Shown in pieces: positions 27,174 through 34,660 of a DNA stretch of 64,000 bases; the first letter of the stretch is position 1, and every line of letters starts with the position of its first letter. Source of the DNA: Nocardioides flavescens (GTDB lineage Bacteria; Actinomycetota; Actinomycetes; Propionibacteriales; Nocardioidaceae); assembly GCF_009823805.1 (NCBI RefSeq), contig NZ_WUEK01000013.1, positions 1 to 64,000 of the forward strand, read 5' to 3'. Under the pieces are notes generated by a model, which saw only the letters and a list, made by a program, of their open reading frames with translations, was not told where the DNA came from and made no database searches. The translations under genes were made by a program, and so were the position numbers.

Positions 27174-28320
27174 GGTCGAGATCCGCGACGAGGTCCTCGA
27201 CGGTCTCGATGCCGACGCTGAGGCGCACGAGGTCGGCGGGCACCTCGAGCTCGGTGCCGGCGACGCTGGCGTGGGTCATCCGGCCGGGGTGCTCGATGAG
27301 CGACTCGATGCCGCCCAGCGACTCAGCCAGCGTGAAGACCTCGGCACCGCCGCACACCGCCAGCGCCTGCTCCTCGCCGCCGGCGACGCGGAACGACACC
27401 ATCCCGCCGTACCTCTTCATCTGCCGGCTCGCGACCTCGTGGCCGCGGTGGCCGGCCAGGCCGGGGTAGAGCACCTCGACGACGCGGGAGTCGGCCTCGA
27501 GGAACTCCACGATCCGCTCGGCGTTGTCGCAGTGGCGCTCCATGCGCACGGCCAGCGTCTTGAGACCCCGCAGGGTCAGCCACGACTCGAAGGCGCCGGC
27601 GACAGCACCCATGGCGTTCTGGTGGTAGCCGACGCGCTCGGCGAGCTCGAGGTCACGCACGACCACGGCCCCGCCGACGACGTCGGAGTGCCCGCCGACG
27701 TACTTGGTCGTCGAGTGCACGACCACGTCGGCGCCGAGCGTCAGCGGCTGCTGGAGGTACGGCGAGGCGAAGGTGTTGTCGACGACGAGCAGCGCGCCTG
27801 CGGCGTGGGCCAGCTGCGCGATCGCCTCGATGTCGGCGACGCCGAGCAGCGGGTTGGTGGGCGTCTCGACCCAGACCATCTTGGTCTCGGGGCGGATCGC
27901 GGCCTCGACGGCGGCGAGGTCGGAGAGCGCGACCGGGGTGTGGGCCACGCCCCAGCGCTGCTCGACCTTGTCGAAGAGCCGGTGCGTGCCGCCGTACGCG
28001 TCGTTGGGCAGCACGACGTGGTCGCCCGGGTCGAGCAGGCCGCGCACCACGGTGTCCTCGGCGGCCAGGCCCGAGGCGAACGCGAAGCCGCGCTCCCCCT
28101 CCTCCAGGGCCGCCATCGTCTCCTCGAGGGCGGTGCGGGTGGGGTTGGCGGAGCGGCTGTACTCGTAGCCGCCGCGCAGGCCGCCGACGCCGTCCTGCTT
28201 GTAGGTCGAGGTGGCGAAGATGGGCGGGATCACCGCGCCGGTCGTCGGGTCGGGCTCCCAGCCCGCGTGGATCGCACGCGTCTCGAAACCGGACTTCTCC
28301 ACGTTGCTGTCCTGGGTCAC
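27160..28320 (-). CDS. metB: cystathionine gamma-synthase/lyase
   Basis: A PLP enzyme of 386 residues in sulfur amino-acid metabolism, joining O-acyl homoserine to cysteine or running the reverse lyase reaction. The PLP Lys is about residue 206 in HSTTKYVGGHSD. GYEYSRSANPTR and SLGGIESLIEHP are the usual Cys/Met metabolism signatures. The mycobacterial MetB (Rv1079) sits at the same place beside greA/mca, which favours this name, though gamma-synthase and gamma-lyase activities cannot be separated by eye. GTG start at 28320. No SAM-riboswitch pattern is visible upstream. Confidence 0.92.
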   Translation of the reverse strand: MTQDSNVEKSGFETRAIHAGWEPDPTTGAVIPPIFATSTYKQDGVGGLRGGYEYSRSANPTRTALEETMAALEEGERGFAFASGLAAEDTVVRGLLDPGDHVVLPNDAYGGTHRLFDKVEQRWGVAHTPVALSDLAAVEAAIRPETKMVWVETPTNPLLGVADIEAIAQLAHAAGALLVVDNTFASPYLQQPLTLGADVVVHSTTKYVGGHSDVVGGAVVVRDLELAERVGYHQNAMGAVAGAFESWLTLRGLKTLAVRMERHCDNAERIVEFLEADSRVVEVLYPGLAGHRGHEVASRQMKRYGGMVSFRVAGGEEQALAVCGGAEVFTLAESLGGIESLIEHPGRMTHASVAGTELEVPADLVRLSVGIETVEDLVADLDRALG

Positions 28321-28368
28321 CTCCCGAGGTTAGGCCCCATCGATCCGTCCCGCGCGGTCGCCCACCCG

Positions 28369-28456
28369 GTGTCGCATCGGATCTGGGCGGCGTTGTCGTC
28401 GCCCGCCGTGGCCCGCCACGGCGGGCTCCTCCGCCTTGCCAGATCCGCGCGACACC
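28369..28456. repeat. 88-bp palindromic element between metB and msrA
   Basis: Outer arms GGTGTCGCATCGGATCTGG (28369-28387) and the inverted form of GGTGTCGCGCGGATCTGG (28439-28456) enclose a perfect 12-bp inner hairpin at 28401-28426 (GCCCGCCGTGGC, loop CC). It sits in the divergent promoter region, so it could be a small repeat element, an operator or part of the msrA leader. Confidence 0.65.
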
Positions 28457-28560
28457 AGGTCTGCTCCCACGGGGGCCGGCTCGATGAGACCTGCCAGCAG
28501 GGAAGGTTCCGCTCACCAACGGTGTTGTTGACTCGTCACCACCAACGACTGGAGGTCAGC

Positions 28561-29217
28561 GTGTCCATCTTCTCCCGCGCCAAGTCCGAGCTGCTCGAGC
28601 CGTCGCAGACCCTGCCCGGCCGCGGCGACCGGCCGTTCCCGGTGGGTGAGCGGCACGCGGTCCTCGGCACCCCGATCATCACCGACGAGGTCCCCGAGGG
28701 CCACGAGGTCGCCGTCTTCGGCCTCGGCTGCTTCTGGGGCGCCGAGGAGGCCTACTGGGGCCTGCCCGGCGTCTGGTCGACCTCTGTCGGGTACGCCGGC
28801 GGCACCACCCCGCACCCGACCTACGAGGAGGTGTGCACCGGTCGCACCAACCACACCGAGGCCGTGCGCATCGTCTTCGACCCCTCGGTCGTGAGCTACG
28901 CCGATCTGGTCAAGCGCTTCTTCGAGATCCACGACCCGACCCAGGGCTTCCGCCAGGGCAACGACGTCGGCACGCAGTACCGCTCGGCGATCTACTACAC
29001 CACCCCCGAGCAGGAGCAGACCGCCCGCGAGCTCACGAGGGTCTACGGCGAGGAGCTCACCCGTCGTCGGCTCGGCACCATCACCACCGAGCTCCGCCCG
29101 GCCAGCGAGACGCCGTACTTCTACGCCGAGGCGCCGCACCAGCAGTACCTCGCCAAGAACCCCTTCGGCTACCGCTGCCACGCCAACACCGGAGTGGAGT
29201 TCCCCGAGACCGCCTGA
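28561..29217 (+). CDS. msrA: peptide-methionine (S)-S-oxide reductase
   Basis: A cytoplasmic repair enzyme of 218 residues that reduces methionine-S-sulfoxide in proteins. The catalytic Cys is about residue 57 in FGLGCFWGAEEAYW; SVGYAGGTTPHPTYEEVCTG and the C-terminal NPFGYRCHANTGV region with a resolving Cys are typical. The gene carries an N-terminal extension of about 45 residues before the core, as in the longer bacterial MsrAs. GTG start with GGAGG upstream. The last codons and stop are duplicated at 31742-31758 beyond an accessory region. Confidence 0.96.
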   Translation: MSIFSRAKSELLEPSQTLPGRGDRPFPVGERHAVLGTPIITDEVPEGHEVAVFGLGCFWGAEEAYWGLPGVWSTSVGYAGGTTPHPTYEEVCTGRTNHTEAVRIVFDPSVVSYADLVKRFFEIHDPTQGFRQGNDVGTQYRSAIYYTTPEQEQTARELTRVYGEELTRRRLGTITTELRPASETPYFYAEAPHQQYLAKNPFGYRCHANTGVEFPETA

Positions 29218-29288
29218 GGCCCTGCCGAACGCATGAACGAACGGCCGGGCCGTTGCGCGTGATCCTTCATGCGCTCAGCAGCGACAGC
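29200..29288. repeat. left copy of the msrA-end/hairpin duplication
   Basis: TTCCCCGAGACCGCCTGAGGCC (22 bp, covering the last msrA codons and stop) is identical to 31742-31763. Downstream, CCGAACGCATGAACGAACGG and a GGCC-rich palindrome end in CCTTCATGCG, forming a terminator-like hairpin whose counterpart at the right copy is longer. The duplication brackets the accessory genes at 29.4-31.7 kb. Confidence 0.8.
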
Positions 29289-29406
29289 CCGATCGCGGAC
29301 TACGGAGGGGGTCAGCAGATGAGGGCATCCGCCGTGGGTGACGTGGAGTGCTCAGCGTCTCCGCTCGGCTGGCCGTCACGCTCATTCCGACCCGGGTCGA
29401 CGTCCC

Positions 29407-29853
29407 TCACGCGGCGAGCAGCTCTCGACGGCGTCGGAGCCGCCGGGTCGTCCCCAGGTGGAGGACCAACAACCCCGCGAAGGGGAGCCCTGCCAGGCTC
29501 CACCAGGCAGTCTCGACCACGGCCAGCCAACAGCTGAGCCCGATGAAGACCACCCACATCGGGACGGCCCACCACAGCCTCCCGATCGCCGAGATCTGGT
29601 GCTCGACGAAGGCTTGCGACGCTGCCCGCACCTCCGGGTCGTCGGGCACCGGGCCACGCATCGCCGCCCGACGGACCACTCGCTGCCGAGCAGGCGGGAG
29701 GTCGCCCATGGCCGCGATGCTGCACCGATTGATTCGCCGCAGCACCGGTCCCATGACGAGACCGACCGCCGCCCCTTGGATGACAGCGCTGAGCGCCGCC
29801 CTCGCAGCCGAGCCATGTGAGGGCGAGGCGATCGGTCGACAGCCACACCCCAC
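29407..29853 (-). CDS. hypothetical membrane protein
   Basis: A frame of up to 148 residues with a possible hydrophobic stretch near residues 20-37 and a two-helix hairpin near 92-130 (LWWAVPMWVVFIGLSCWLAV and WWSLAGLPFAGLLVLHLG). The tail is a basic stretch, RRLRRRR. Between them is a soluble loop with paired Arg residues. I do not recognise a family. The start is uncertain: GTG 29853 is the longest option, and an internal ATG within the first hydrophobic stretch is possible. Confidence 0.6.
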   Translation of the reverse strand: MGCGCRPIASPSHGSAARAALSAVIQGAAVGLVMGPVLRRINRCSIAAMGDLPPARQRVVRRAAMRGPVPDDPEVRAASQAFVEHQISAIGRLWWAVPMWVVFIGLSCWLAVVETAWWSLAGLPFAGLLVLHLGTTRRLRRRRELLAA

Positions 29854-29896
29854 GCGGCCGACCGTGCCGCTCCCCTGGCTCGGGGCCGCAACGGGG

Positions 29897-30406
29897 TCAG
29901 GATTGAGTCGCCTCTCGCCAAGCCATTGCTGTCTCGGCGTCGTAGTAGCGGGTGAAACCGCAGGACCAGGCGATGGGTTGCTCCAGCGCAGAGCCTCCCC
30001 ACCGGGGCTCGCCGCTCACCAAGAGGCGAGAGCCGATGTCGAATCCATCTGCGACTTCCGCGTTCGAGGAGGAGCCCGCTGCCCCCTGCAGGTCGACGGT
30101 GACGATGCCACCCGCGCCCCCGGAAAACCACTCACGCACCTCGAAGGTCACGCCCACGAGGTCGAGGTCCGTGCCCTGCCCACGGGCCGTGACGGACGGC
30201 CCGATCTCGACCACCTCGCCATCGAAAGCAAACGCACGGCGAGATACACGTTGCGGGCCGTAGGACTCGACGCACGAGGGTTCCGAACCACCGAGGAGCG
30301 ATCCTGCGCGGTCTGCTGTCGGATCATGGCGGCCCGATTCATTCGCGTGCCCAGCGCAAGCGGCCACGGAGACGAGGAGCGCGGCAACGACCGCTGTTCC
30401 CTTCAT
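29897..30406 (-). CDS. hypothetical secreted lipoprotein
   Basis: A protein of 169 residues with a type II signal peptide: MKGTAVVAALLVSVAAC, lipidated Cys at residue 17. The mature part has a beta-rich look (AFAFDGEVVEIGP, VGVTFEVREWFSGG, GIVTVDLQG) and two Cys (SCVESYG and AWSCGF) that could form a disulfide. ATG at 30406 is chosen because GGAG lies six bases upstream; GTG 30418 is in frame. No known family recognised; the pattern slightly recalls NTF2/OB-like export domains, but not enough to call. Confidence 0.75.
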   Translation of the reverse strand: MKGTAVVAALLVSVAACAGHANESGRHDPTADRAGSLLGGSEPSCVESYGPQRVSRRAFAFDGEVVEIGPSVTARGQGTDLDLVGVTFEVREWFSGGAGGIVTVDLQGAAGSSSNAEVADGFDIGSRLLVSGEPRWGGSALEQPIAWSCGFTRYYDAETAMAWREATQS

Positions 30407-30459
30407 CACGATCTCCACACGCAGGCGTCCCTCAGGAGTCAGTGTCGACCCTTTCGACG

Positions 30460-30861
30460 TTACGCCTGCGGCTTGAAACCTGCTGACGTCCTCTCACGCC
30501 CAGCGAAGAGCCTGGACTGACCGCTGCTCGCGCCGGCGGGGAGCCGACCACGCGACAGCTCATGCACGATCTCCTCGTAGCGCGCGGTGGCCTCGGCTTC
30601 GTTCGGATAACGCTCCAGCAGGACGTTGCGCCATCGCAGGAACTTGCACCGGGTCACTCGAACGGTCCACCCGAAGCGCGAGTTGCGGAGCGCGAGGGCG
30701 ACGACGATGACGATCACGACGCCCCACAGGTCGTCGAGGAAACCCGGAGTGAAACGTGGCCAGCAGGTGGGGGCGTACACAGCCCCGTCGACGACGTACC
30801 GCGTCGATCCACCGAACTCCGACAGGTCCCTGTTGTTGCCACGTCCCGCCGGTTCGGCCAC
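30460..30861 (-). CDS. hypothetical single-span protein
   Basis: A frame of 133 residues with a hydrophobic span near 47-61 (WGVVIVIVVALALRN) and a basic cytosolic tail carrying ERYPNEAEATARYEEIVHEL, a possible helix. The C-terminal 25 residues are Ser/Arg/Gly-rich and may be unstructured. No family recognised. GTG start at 30861. It lies 54 bp upstream of the lipoprotein gene on the same strand, so they may be co-transcribed. Confidence 0.6.
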   Translation of the reverse strand: MAEPAGRGNNRDLSEFGGSTRYVVDGAVYAPTCWPRFTPGFLDDLWGVVIVIVVALALRNSRFGWTVRVTRCKFLRWRNVLLERYPNEAEATARYEEIVHELSRGRLPAGASSGQSRLFAGRERTSAGFKPQA

Positions 30862-30975
30862 GGGGGGAATCTAGGGCGAAATCCAGGCGGGGGAAGTGAA
30901 CGAAGTGTGACCGCACGTGGACAACTCGAGGGCAGCCGCGGGCCCCGTCGGAGCGCCCAGGGAGCCGGGCACCTC

Positions 30976-31245
30976 GTGTTCACCCTGTACTGCAAGCGTC
31001 GTCGCACGGCACTGCGCTATCAGCCGTTCGGGCGCGCGGGCTCCATCGGCGAGGTGGTCGTCGGTCTGTACCTGGTCTTCGACCTCTCAAGGGGCAGCCT
31101 GCCTCTCACGAACTGGTTCGTCATCGTGGGCTTCGGCTTCGCCGGGCTGCTGGTCGCGTCAGGGGCGTTCGGTCTCGTCTCGACCCACACGTCGACGCGC
31201 GAGCGGCGGACTCAACCGCGGGCGCTGGAGCCACGGGATCCGTGA
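30976..31245 (+). CDS. hypothetical small two-span membrane protein
   Basis: A frame of 89 residues with a basic N-terminus (CKRRRTALRYQPFGRAG), hydrophobic segments near 26-35 and 46-68, and a charged tail. No family recognised. GTG at 30976 gives a compact protein; GTG at 30907 adds 23 residues. It is divergent from the single-span protein gene. The call rests on hydrophobicity pattern only. Confidence 0.5.
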   Translation: MFTLYCKRRRTALRYQPFGRAGSIGEVVVGLYLVFDLSRGSLPLTNWFVIVGFGFAGLLVASGAFGLVSTHTSTRERRTQPRALEPRDP

Positions 31246-31286
31246 CCGGACCGGACGGGCGCCGCAGGGACCCGGCCGGGGCACAC

Positions 31287-31556
31287 TCAGCTCGTCCGCG
31301 CGTCCTCGTCCTCCCCGGACAGACCGCGACGGAACTCCACCACGGCCTCCCAGACGAGCACGACGACGCCCGCGACCACCAGAGCCGCCATCAGCACACG
31401 CACCGGCAGTCCCCAGCCGTCGGTCGGGACGAACGTCATGAGGGCCCACCAGACCAGGCACCCCACGACGAAGCCCACGACGTTCCTGGTCCACCGTCGG
31501 GCCCTGCTCGCACCTGCGTCCACCCCTGTGGAGTGCCCATCCCGGCGGGCCACCAC
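31287..31556 (-). CDS. hypothetical small two-span membrane protein
   Basis: A frame of 89 residues with two hydrophobic segments (about 26-43, VVGFVVGCLVWWALMTFV, and 52-70, VLMAALVVAGVVVLVWEAVV) joined by a short turn with Asp-Gly-Trp-Gly. Both termini are charged. No family is recognised; this hairpin layout is common among actinobacterial small membrane proteins. GTG start at 31556. Confidence 0.6.
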   Translation of the reverse strand: MVARRDGHSTGVDAGASRARRWTRNVVGFVVGCLVWWALMTFVPTDGWGLPVRVLMAALVVAGVVVLVWEAVVEFRRGLSGEDEDARTS

Positions 31557-31582
31557 TCCCGCGTCACCGGGTCGACCTGGCG

Positions 31583-31741
31583 CTACCGCAGGCTGGCGAA
31601 GACGTCGTCGAGCACCACGCCGCCCGGATCACGGCCGACCTCGCGGAACCACTCGGTCCCGAGCACACGGCGCGACAGCCAGCGCGGGAGCCGCAGCAGC
31701 AGGCCGATGGTGCGGGTCCCGTCGTCGGCGCCGCTCTGGAA
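31583..31741 (-). pseudogene. truncated gene remnant cut at the repeat boundary
   Basis: The minus-strand frame encodes about 50 residues ending LGTEWFREVGRDPGGVVLDDVFASLR, with a protein-like composition. Its upstream coding sequence stops at 31742, exactly where the duplicated msrA end begins; beyond that the open frame only reads the repeat in antisense. The gene therefore seems to have lost its 5' part when the repeat was joined here. The family was not recognised. Confidence 0.45.
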
Positions 31742-31860
31742 TTCCCCGAGACCGCCTGAGGCCTCACCGAACACATGAACGAACGGCCCGGCCGTACGTC
31801 TGATCAGGCGTGCCACTGGGCCGTCGTGCGTGATCGTTCATGCGTTCGGCGGTCAGCGAC
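31742..31860. repeat. right copy of the msrA-end/hairpin duplication
   Basis: 31742-31763 repeats the msrA end exactly. The following CCGAACACATGAACGAACGG matches the left copy with a few changes, and GTGATCGTTCATGCGTTCGG plus TCAGCGAC matches the right part of the hairpin. A roughly 35-45 bp insertion in the loop separates the arms here. The hairpin arms ACATGAACGA/TCGTTCATG pair better than in the left copy. Confidence 0.8.
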
Positions 31861-31903
31861 CTGGGGCACGCTGGCAGCAGACCTGTTGCCTAGGTTCGAG
31901 GCT

Positions 31904-32161
31904 GTGGAGAGCGATCTGGACATCCGCCGCGTCGACCTACGTGGAGTGGAGCGTGCCGGGACCGTGCGCTGGTTCAAGCCGGACAAGGGCTACGGCCGGA
32001 TCACCGCTGACGACGGCGAAGTGCTCTTCGTCCACTTCTCAGACATCCAGGCCGAGGGCTACCGGTTCCTGGAGGAAGGCCAGCGTGTGACGTTCTCCTG
32101 GCGCGGCGGGCTGGCTGCTCAGGGTCGCCACCACGCCGAGCAGGTGCGCCTGCTCGGTTGA
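31904..32161 (+). CDS. cold-shock domain protein, divergent
   Basis: A protein of 85 residues with a cold-shock domain: AGTVRWFKPDKGYGRITADDG covers the RNP1 region, with KGYGRI in place of the common KGFGFI, and EVLFVHFSDI is RNP2. It has an N-terminal extension of about 16 residues and a C-terminal QGRHHAEQVRLLG typical of CSD ends. It would bind single-stranded RNA or DNA. The RNP1 changes reduce aromatic and hydrophobic contacts, so it may have altered specificity. GTG start at 31904. Confidence 0.88.
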   Translation: MESDLDIRRVDLRGVERAGTVRWFKPDKGYGRITADDGEVLFVHFSDIQAEGYRFLEEGQRVTFSWRGGLAAQGRHHAEQVRLLG

Positions 32162-32283
32162 CACCCCCTCGGCCTCCATCGGTGGGCTGGTCGTCGGTCT
32201 CCACACACTGTGGCGCTCGTGGACTCTGGCTCCGCCGGGCTGCTGAGTCGCAGCGCGATGGCGTCCGCCTCGCCACGGTCGCC

Positions 32284-33030
32284 TCAGCCGCCGACCAGCG
32301 ACCGCGCCGAGGCGCGAGGGCCTCGTCCGGTGAGCTCGCCGAGACGCCAGCGGGCCACCCGGACCAGAGCCTCGGCAGCGATGCCGGCCGTCATCTTCGA
32401 CCGGCCCACGGTGCGGTCGGTGAAGGTGATGGGGACCTCGACGATCCGCAGGTCGTGGCGGTCCGCCCGCCACGTGGTCTCGACCTGGAAGGCGTAGCCG
32501 TCGGACTCCGCGCTGAGCACCCGGATGGCGCGCAGGGTGGTGGCCCGGAACGCGCGGTAGCCGCCGGTCGCGTCGTGCACGTCGAGGCCGAGGACACCGC
32601 GGACGTAGGCGTTGCCCAGCCGCGAGAGGACGGCCCGGCGCCACGGCCAGCCCTCGGTCCTCCCGCCGGGCACGTAGCGCGAGCCGATGACCAGGTCGGC
32701 GTCGGCCAGTGCGGCCACGAGCCGGGGCAGTTCGTCGGGCGGGTGCGACAGGTCGGCGTCCATCTCCACCACCGCCTCGTAGCTGCGCGCCAGCGCCCAG
32801 GCGAAGCCGTCGCGGTAGGCCGAGCCGAGGCCGGACCGTCCCGGCCGACGTAGCAGCCGCACCCGGTCGCCGTACGCCGGGTGCGCCGCGACGAGGTCGC
32901 CGGTGCCGTCGGGGCTGGCGTCGTCGACGACGAGGACGTCGACCTCGGGTGCCGCGGCGAGCACGGCGTCGAGGACGCGGACCACGCCGCCGGCCTCCTG
33001 GTAGGTCGGGACGATGACGAGGGTGTTCAC
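32284..33030 (-). CDS. polyprenol-phosphate glycosyltransferase (DPM1-like, GT2)
   Basis: A protein of 248 residues that transfers a sugar, usually mannose, from a nucleotide sugar to polyprenyl phosphate at the membrane. VIVPTYQEAGGV and LVVDDASPDGTGD start the GT-A fold, VEMDADLSHPPDELP holds the DxD metal site, and SRYVPGGRTEGWPWRR is the DPM1-type acceptor region. No C-terminal membrane domain is present. Its GTG start overlaps the stop of the upstream membrane glycosyltransferase (GTGA). Together they could make and use a lipid-linked sugar. Confidence 0.92.
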   Translation of the reverse strand: MNTLVIVPTYQEAGGVVRVLDAVLAAAPEVDVLVVDDASPDGTGDLVAAHPAYGDRVRLLRRPGRSGLGSAYRDGFAWALARSYEAVVEMDADLSHPPDELPRLVAALADADLVIGSRYVPGGRTEGWPWRRAVLSRLGNAYVRGVLGLDVHDATGGYRAFRATTLRAIRVLSAESDGYAFQVETTWRADRHDLRIVEVPITFTDRTVGRSKMTAGIAAEALVRVARWRLGELTGRGPRASARSLVGG

Positions 33031-34547
33031 GGCGACTCCTGGGTCGGCGGGTGGGACAGGGTGGGGGTGGCCCGGCGGACTCCGTCGAGCAGGTAGACGG
33101 TCTGGCCGTGCAGGGTGGCGACGGGGTGGTAGCGGGCGCTCACGACGGCCTCGGCGGCGCGCGCGTCGAGCCCCCACGACGAGACGTGGTGCGTGACGAC
33201 GAGCCAGGTGGGCGCGTCGGGGCCGTCGAGGACGTGGTCGAGCTCGCGCAGGTCGGGGTCGAGCGTCTTGACCGGCAGGCTCCACAGGTGCTCGTACGGC
33301 GAGCGCTGGCCGGCGGCGAGGTCGACCTGCGGCTCGCCGTACAGCGTGGTGAGCGTGTCGCCCGGCGCCGCGCTCGCGGCGATGGCTCGGCCGATGTCGA
33401 CGCCGTCGGAGGACGGCGGGTGCACCGCGGTCACGGCCAGCGAGCCGACCGTGGCGATCGAGGCGGTCGCCAGCGCGGCGCGGGGCAGCAGCCGCACGAA
33501 CCGGCCGCCGCTCGTGGCGACCAGGCCCGCGGCCACCGAGAGCGGCACGACGAGCTGGAGCAGGTAGTGCAGCCAGTAGCCGCCGCCGAGTCCGATCGAG
33601 ACGGCGTCGAAGGCTGCGGCGGCGCCGAGCGCGGCCAGGACGGGGTCGCGGCCGCGGGAGCGGACCAGGGCGACGACGAGGCACGCGGTCAGCAGCGCGA
33701 GGCCGCTGCCCAGCCAGGCCTCGACGAAGCCGCCGAGGCGGTGCGCGGCGTACTCGCTGCCCCCGGCGGCGACGACGCGGGCCGCGGCCAGGCGGAAGGG
33801 GTAGGTCGCCTCGAAGACGGCGTAGGGCGACGTCCCGAGCGACACGGTCCCGGCCACCGCGACCAGCGCCGCGGCCGAGGCTCCGAGACCGGCGTGCACG
33901 AGGAGCCGCCCGGCCGCGCGGCGGGTGAGGTGGTGGCCGAGCACGCAGGCCGCGAGGAGGGCGGCGCCGAAGACGGCGACGTCGACGAAGTTCTGCTTCA
34001 CCAGCAGGGCCGCGACGCCGGACGCCCCGGCGGCCCACGCCCACCGGACGCGGCCGGTCCGGACGGCGGCGACGCTCGCACCCACGCCGGCCGCCACGAA
34101 CGGCGCGGCGAGCAGCTCGCCGTTGACCTCCAGCGCGCCCGTCAGCGGCGAGACCACCAGCGCGGCGGCGACCAGGGCGGCCCACCTCCCGGCCCGCGGT
34201 CCCCCGACCTGGCGTGCCGTCCACGCCACCAGCATTACGACGACCGCGGCCGCGAGGCAGCCCAGCAGCCGCAGCGGGACGACCCCGCCAGCGGCCGCGG
34301 CCGCCCGGAAGAGCGCGATGAGCAGCGGTGGCCGGTCGACCCAGTAGTCGCCGTAGAGCGACGACCCGGGACCCGACCACTGCGCGCCCACCTGGAGGAA
34401 GCCCGCCTCGTCCGCACCCGGCGGCAGCGTGAGGAACGGCAGCCGCGCCGCGACGGCGGCGACGGTCGCGGCCGGCACGGCGTACCTCCCGAGGTCGCGG
34501 ACCCGGACCTGCGCCGGGCGCTGCGGCGCGAGGACGGACGACACCAT
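33027..34547 (-). CDS. GT39/ArnT-like membrane glycosyltransferase
   Basis: An integral membrane protein of 506 residues with about ten to eleven hydrophobic segments. The first extracytoplasmic loop has DEAGFLQVG and YGDYWVDRPPLLIALF, matching the Asp-Glu catalytic loop and the YxxxxPPL element of GT39/GT83 enzymes that use polyprenyl-phosphate sugars. A soluble C-terminal domain follows (about 360-500). Acceptor and sugar are unknown. It is coupled to a polyprenol-phosphate sugar synthase gene, which could supply its donor. Confidence 0.87.
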   Translation of the reverse strand: MVSSVLAPQRPAQVRVRDLGRYAVPAATVAAVAARLPFLTLPPGADEAGFLQVGAQWSGPGSSLYGDYWVDRPPLLIALFRAAAAAGGVVPLRLLGCLAAAVVVMLVAWTARQVGGPRAGRWAALVAAALVVSPLTGALEVNGELLAAPFVAAGVGASVAAVRTGRVRWAWAAGASGVAALLVKQNFVDVAVFGAALLAACVLGHHLTRRAAGRLLVHAGLGASAAALVAVAGTVSLGTSPYAVFEATYPFRLAAARVVAAGGSEYAAHRLGGFVEAWLGSGLALLTACLVVALVRSRGRDPVLAALGAAAAFDAVSIGLGGGYWLHYLLQLVVPLSVAAGLVATSGGRFVRLLPRAALATASIATVGSLAVTAVHPPSSDGVDIGRAIAASAAPGDTLTTLYGEPQVDLAAGQRSPYEHLWSLPVKTLDPDLRELDHVLDGPDAPTWLVVTHHVSSWGLDARAAEAVVSARYHPVATLHGQTVYLLDGVRRATPTLSHPPTQESP

Positions 34548-34568
34548 GACCCCACCGTCGCCCGGCGT

Positions 34569-34639
34569 ACCTGCACGGCACCTGACTGCCTCGCGAGCCG
34601 GTTCTCGGGCTGAGCCTCGCAGTCAGGTGGCGTGCAGGT
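34569..34639. promoter_or_regulatory. 71-bp near-perfect palindrome between divergent genes
   Basis: ACCTGCACGGCACCTGACTGC (34569-34589) and its inverted partner (34619-34639) match at 20 of 21 positions around a 29-nt loop that has a minor inner hairpin. It lies between the membrane glycosyltransferase (-) and DedA (+) starts, 22 bp from each. A shared operator for a dimeric or tetrameric regulator or a small mobile repeat are the options; only a single copy is seen here. Confidence 0.65.
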
Positions 34640-34660
34640 GGGCGTCCCTAGCGTGGCGTC

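Larger units (their letters stand above)
29218..31741. other. accessory pocket bounded by the msrA-end duplication
   Basis: This interval holds five small genes without recognisable families (mostly membrane or secreted products) and one truncated frame at the right edge. By eye the third positions contain more A/T than neighbouring genes, especially in 30.0-31.0 kb, although this was not computed. No integrase, transposase or tRNA is present, so the insertion route is unclear: unequal recombination between diverged duplicates or loss of mobility genes are both possible. Confidence 0.55.

Noticed and set aside
28321..28560. Possible SAM or other riboswitch upstream of metB/msrA
   Set aside because: No SAM-box core pattern was found; the only structure is the palindromic element, which is recorded as a repeat.
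25870..29217. 1115-codon open frame ending in msrA
   Set aside because: Only the last 218 codons are MsrA; the rest is antisense to MutL and MetB, and GTG 28561 has a good GGAGG.
29218..31741. Toxin-antitoxin or phage defence island
   Set aside because: None of the small products shows motifs of known toxins, antitoxins, nucleases or defence ATPases, and the lipoprotein and membrane layouts do not support it.
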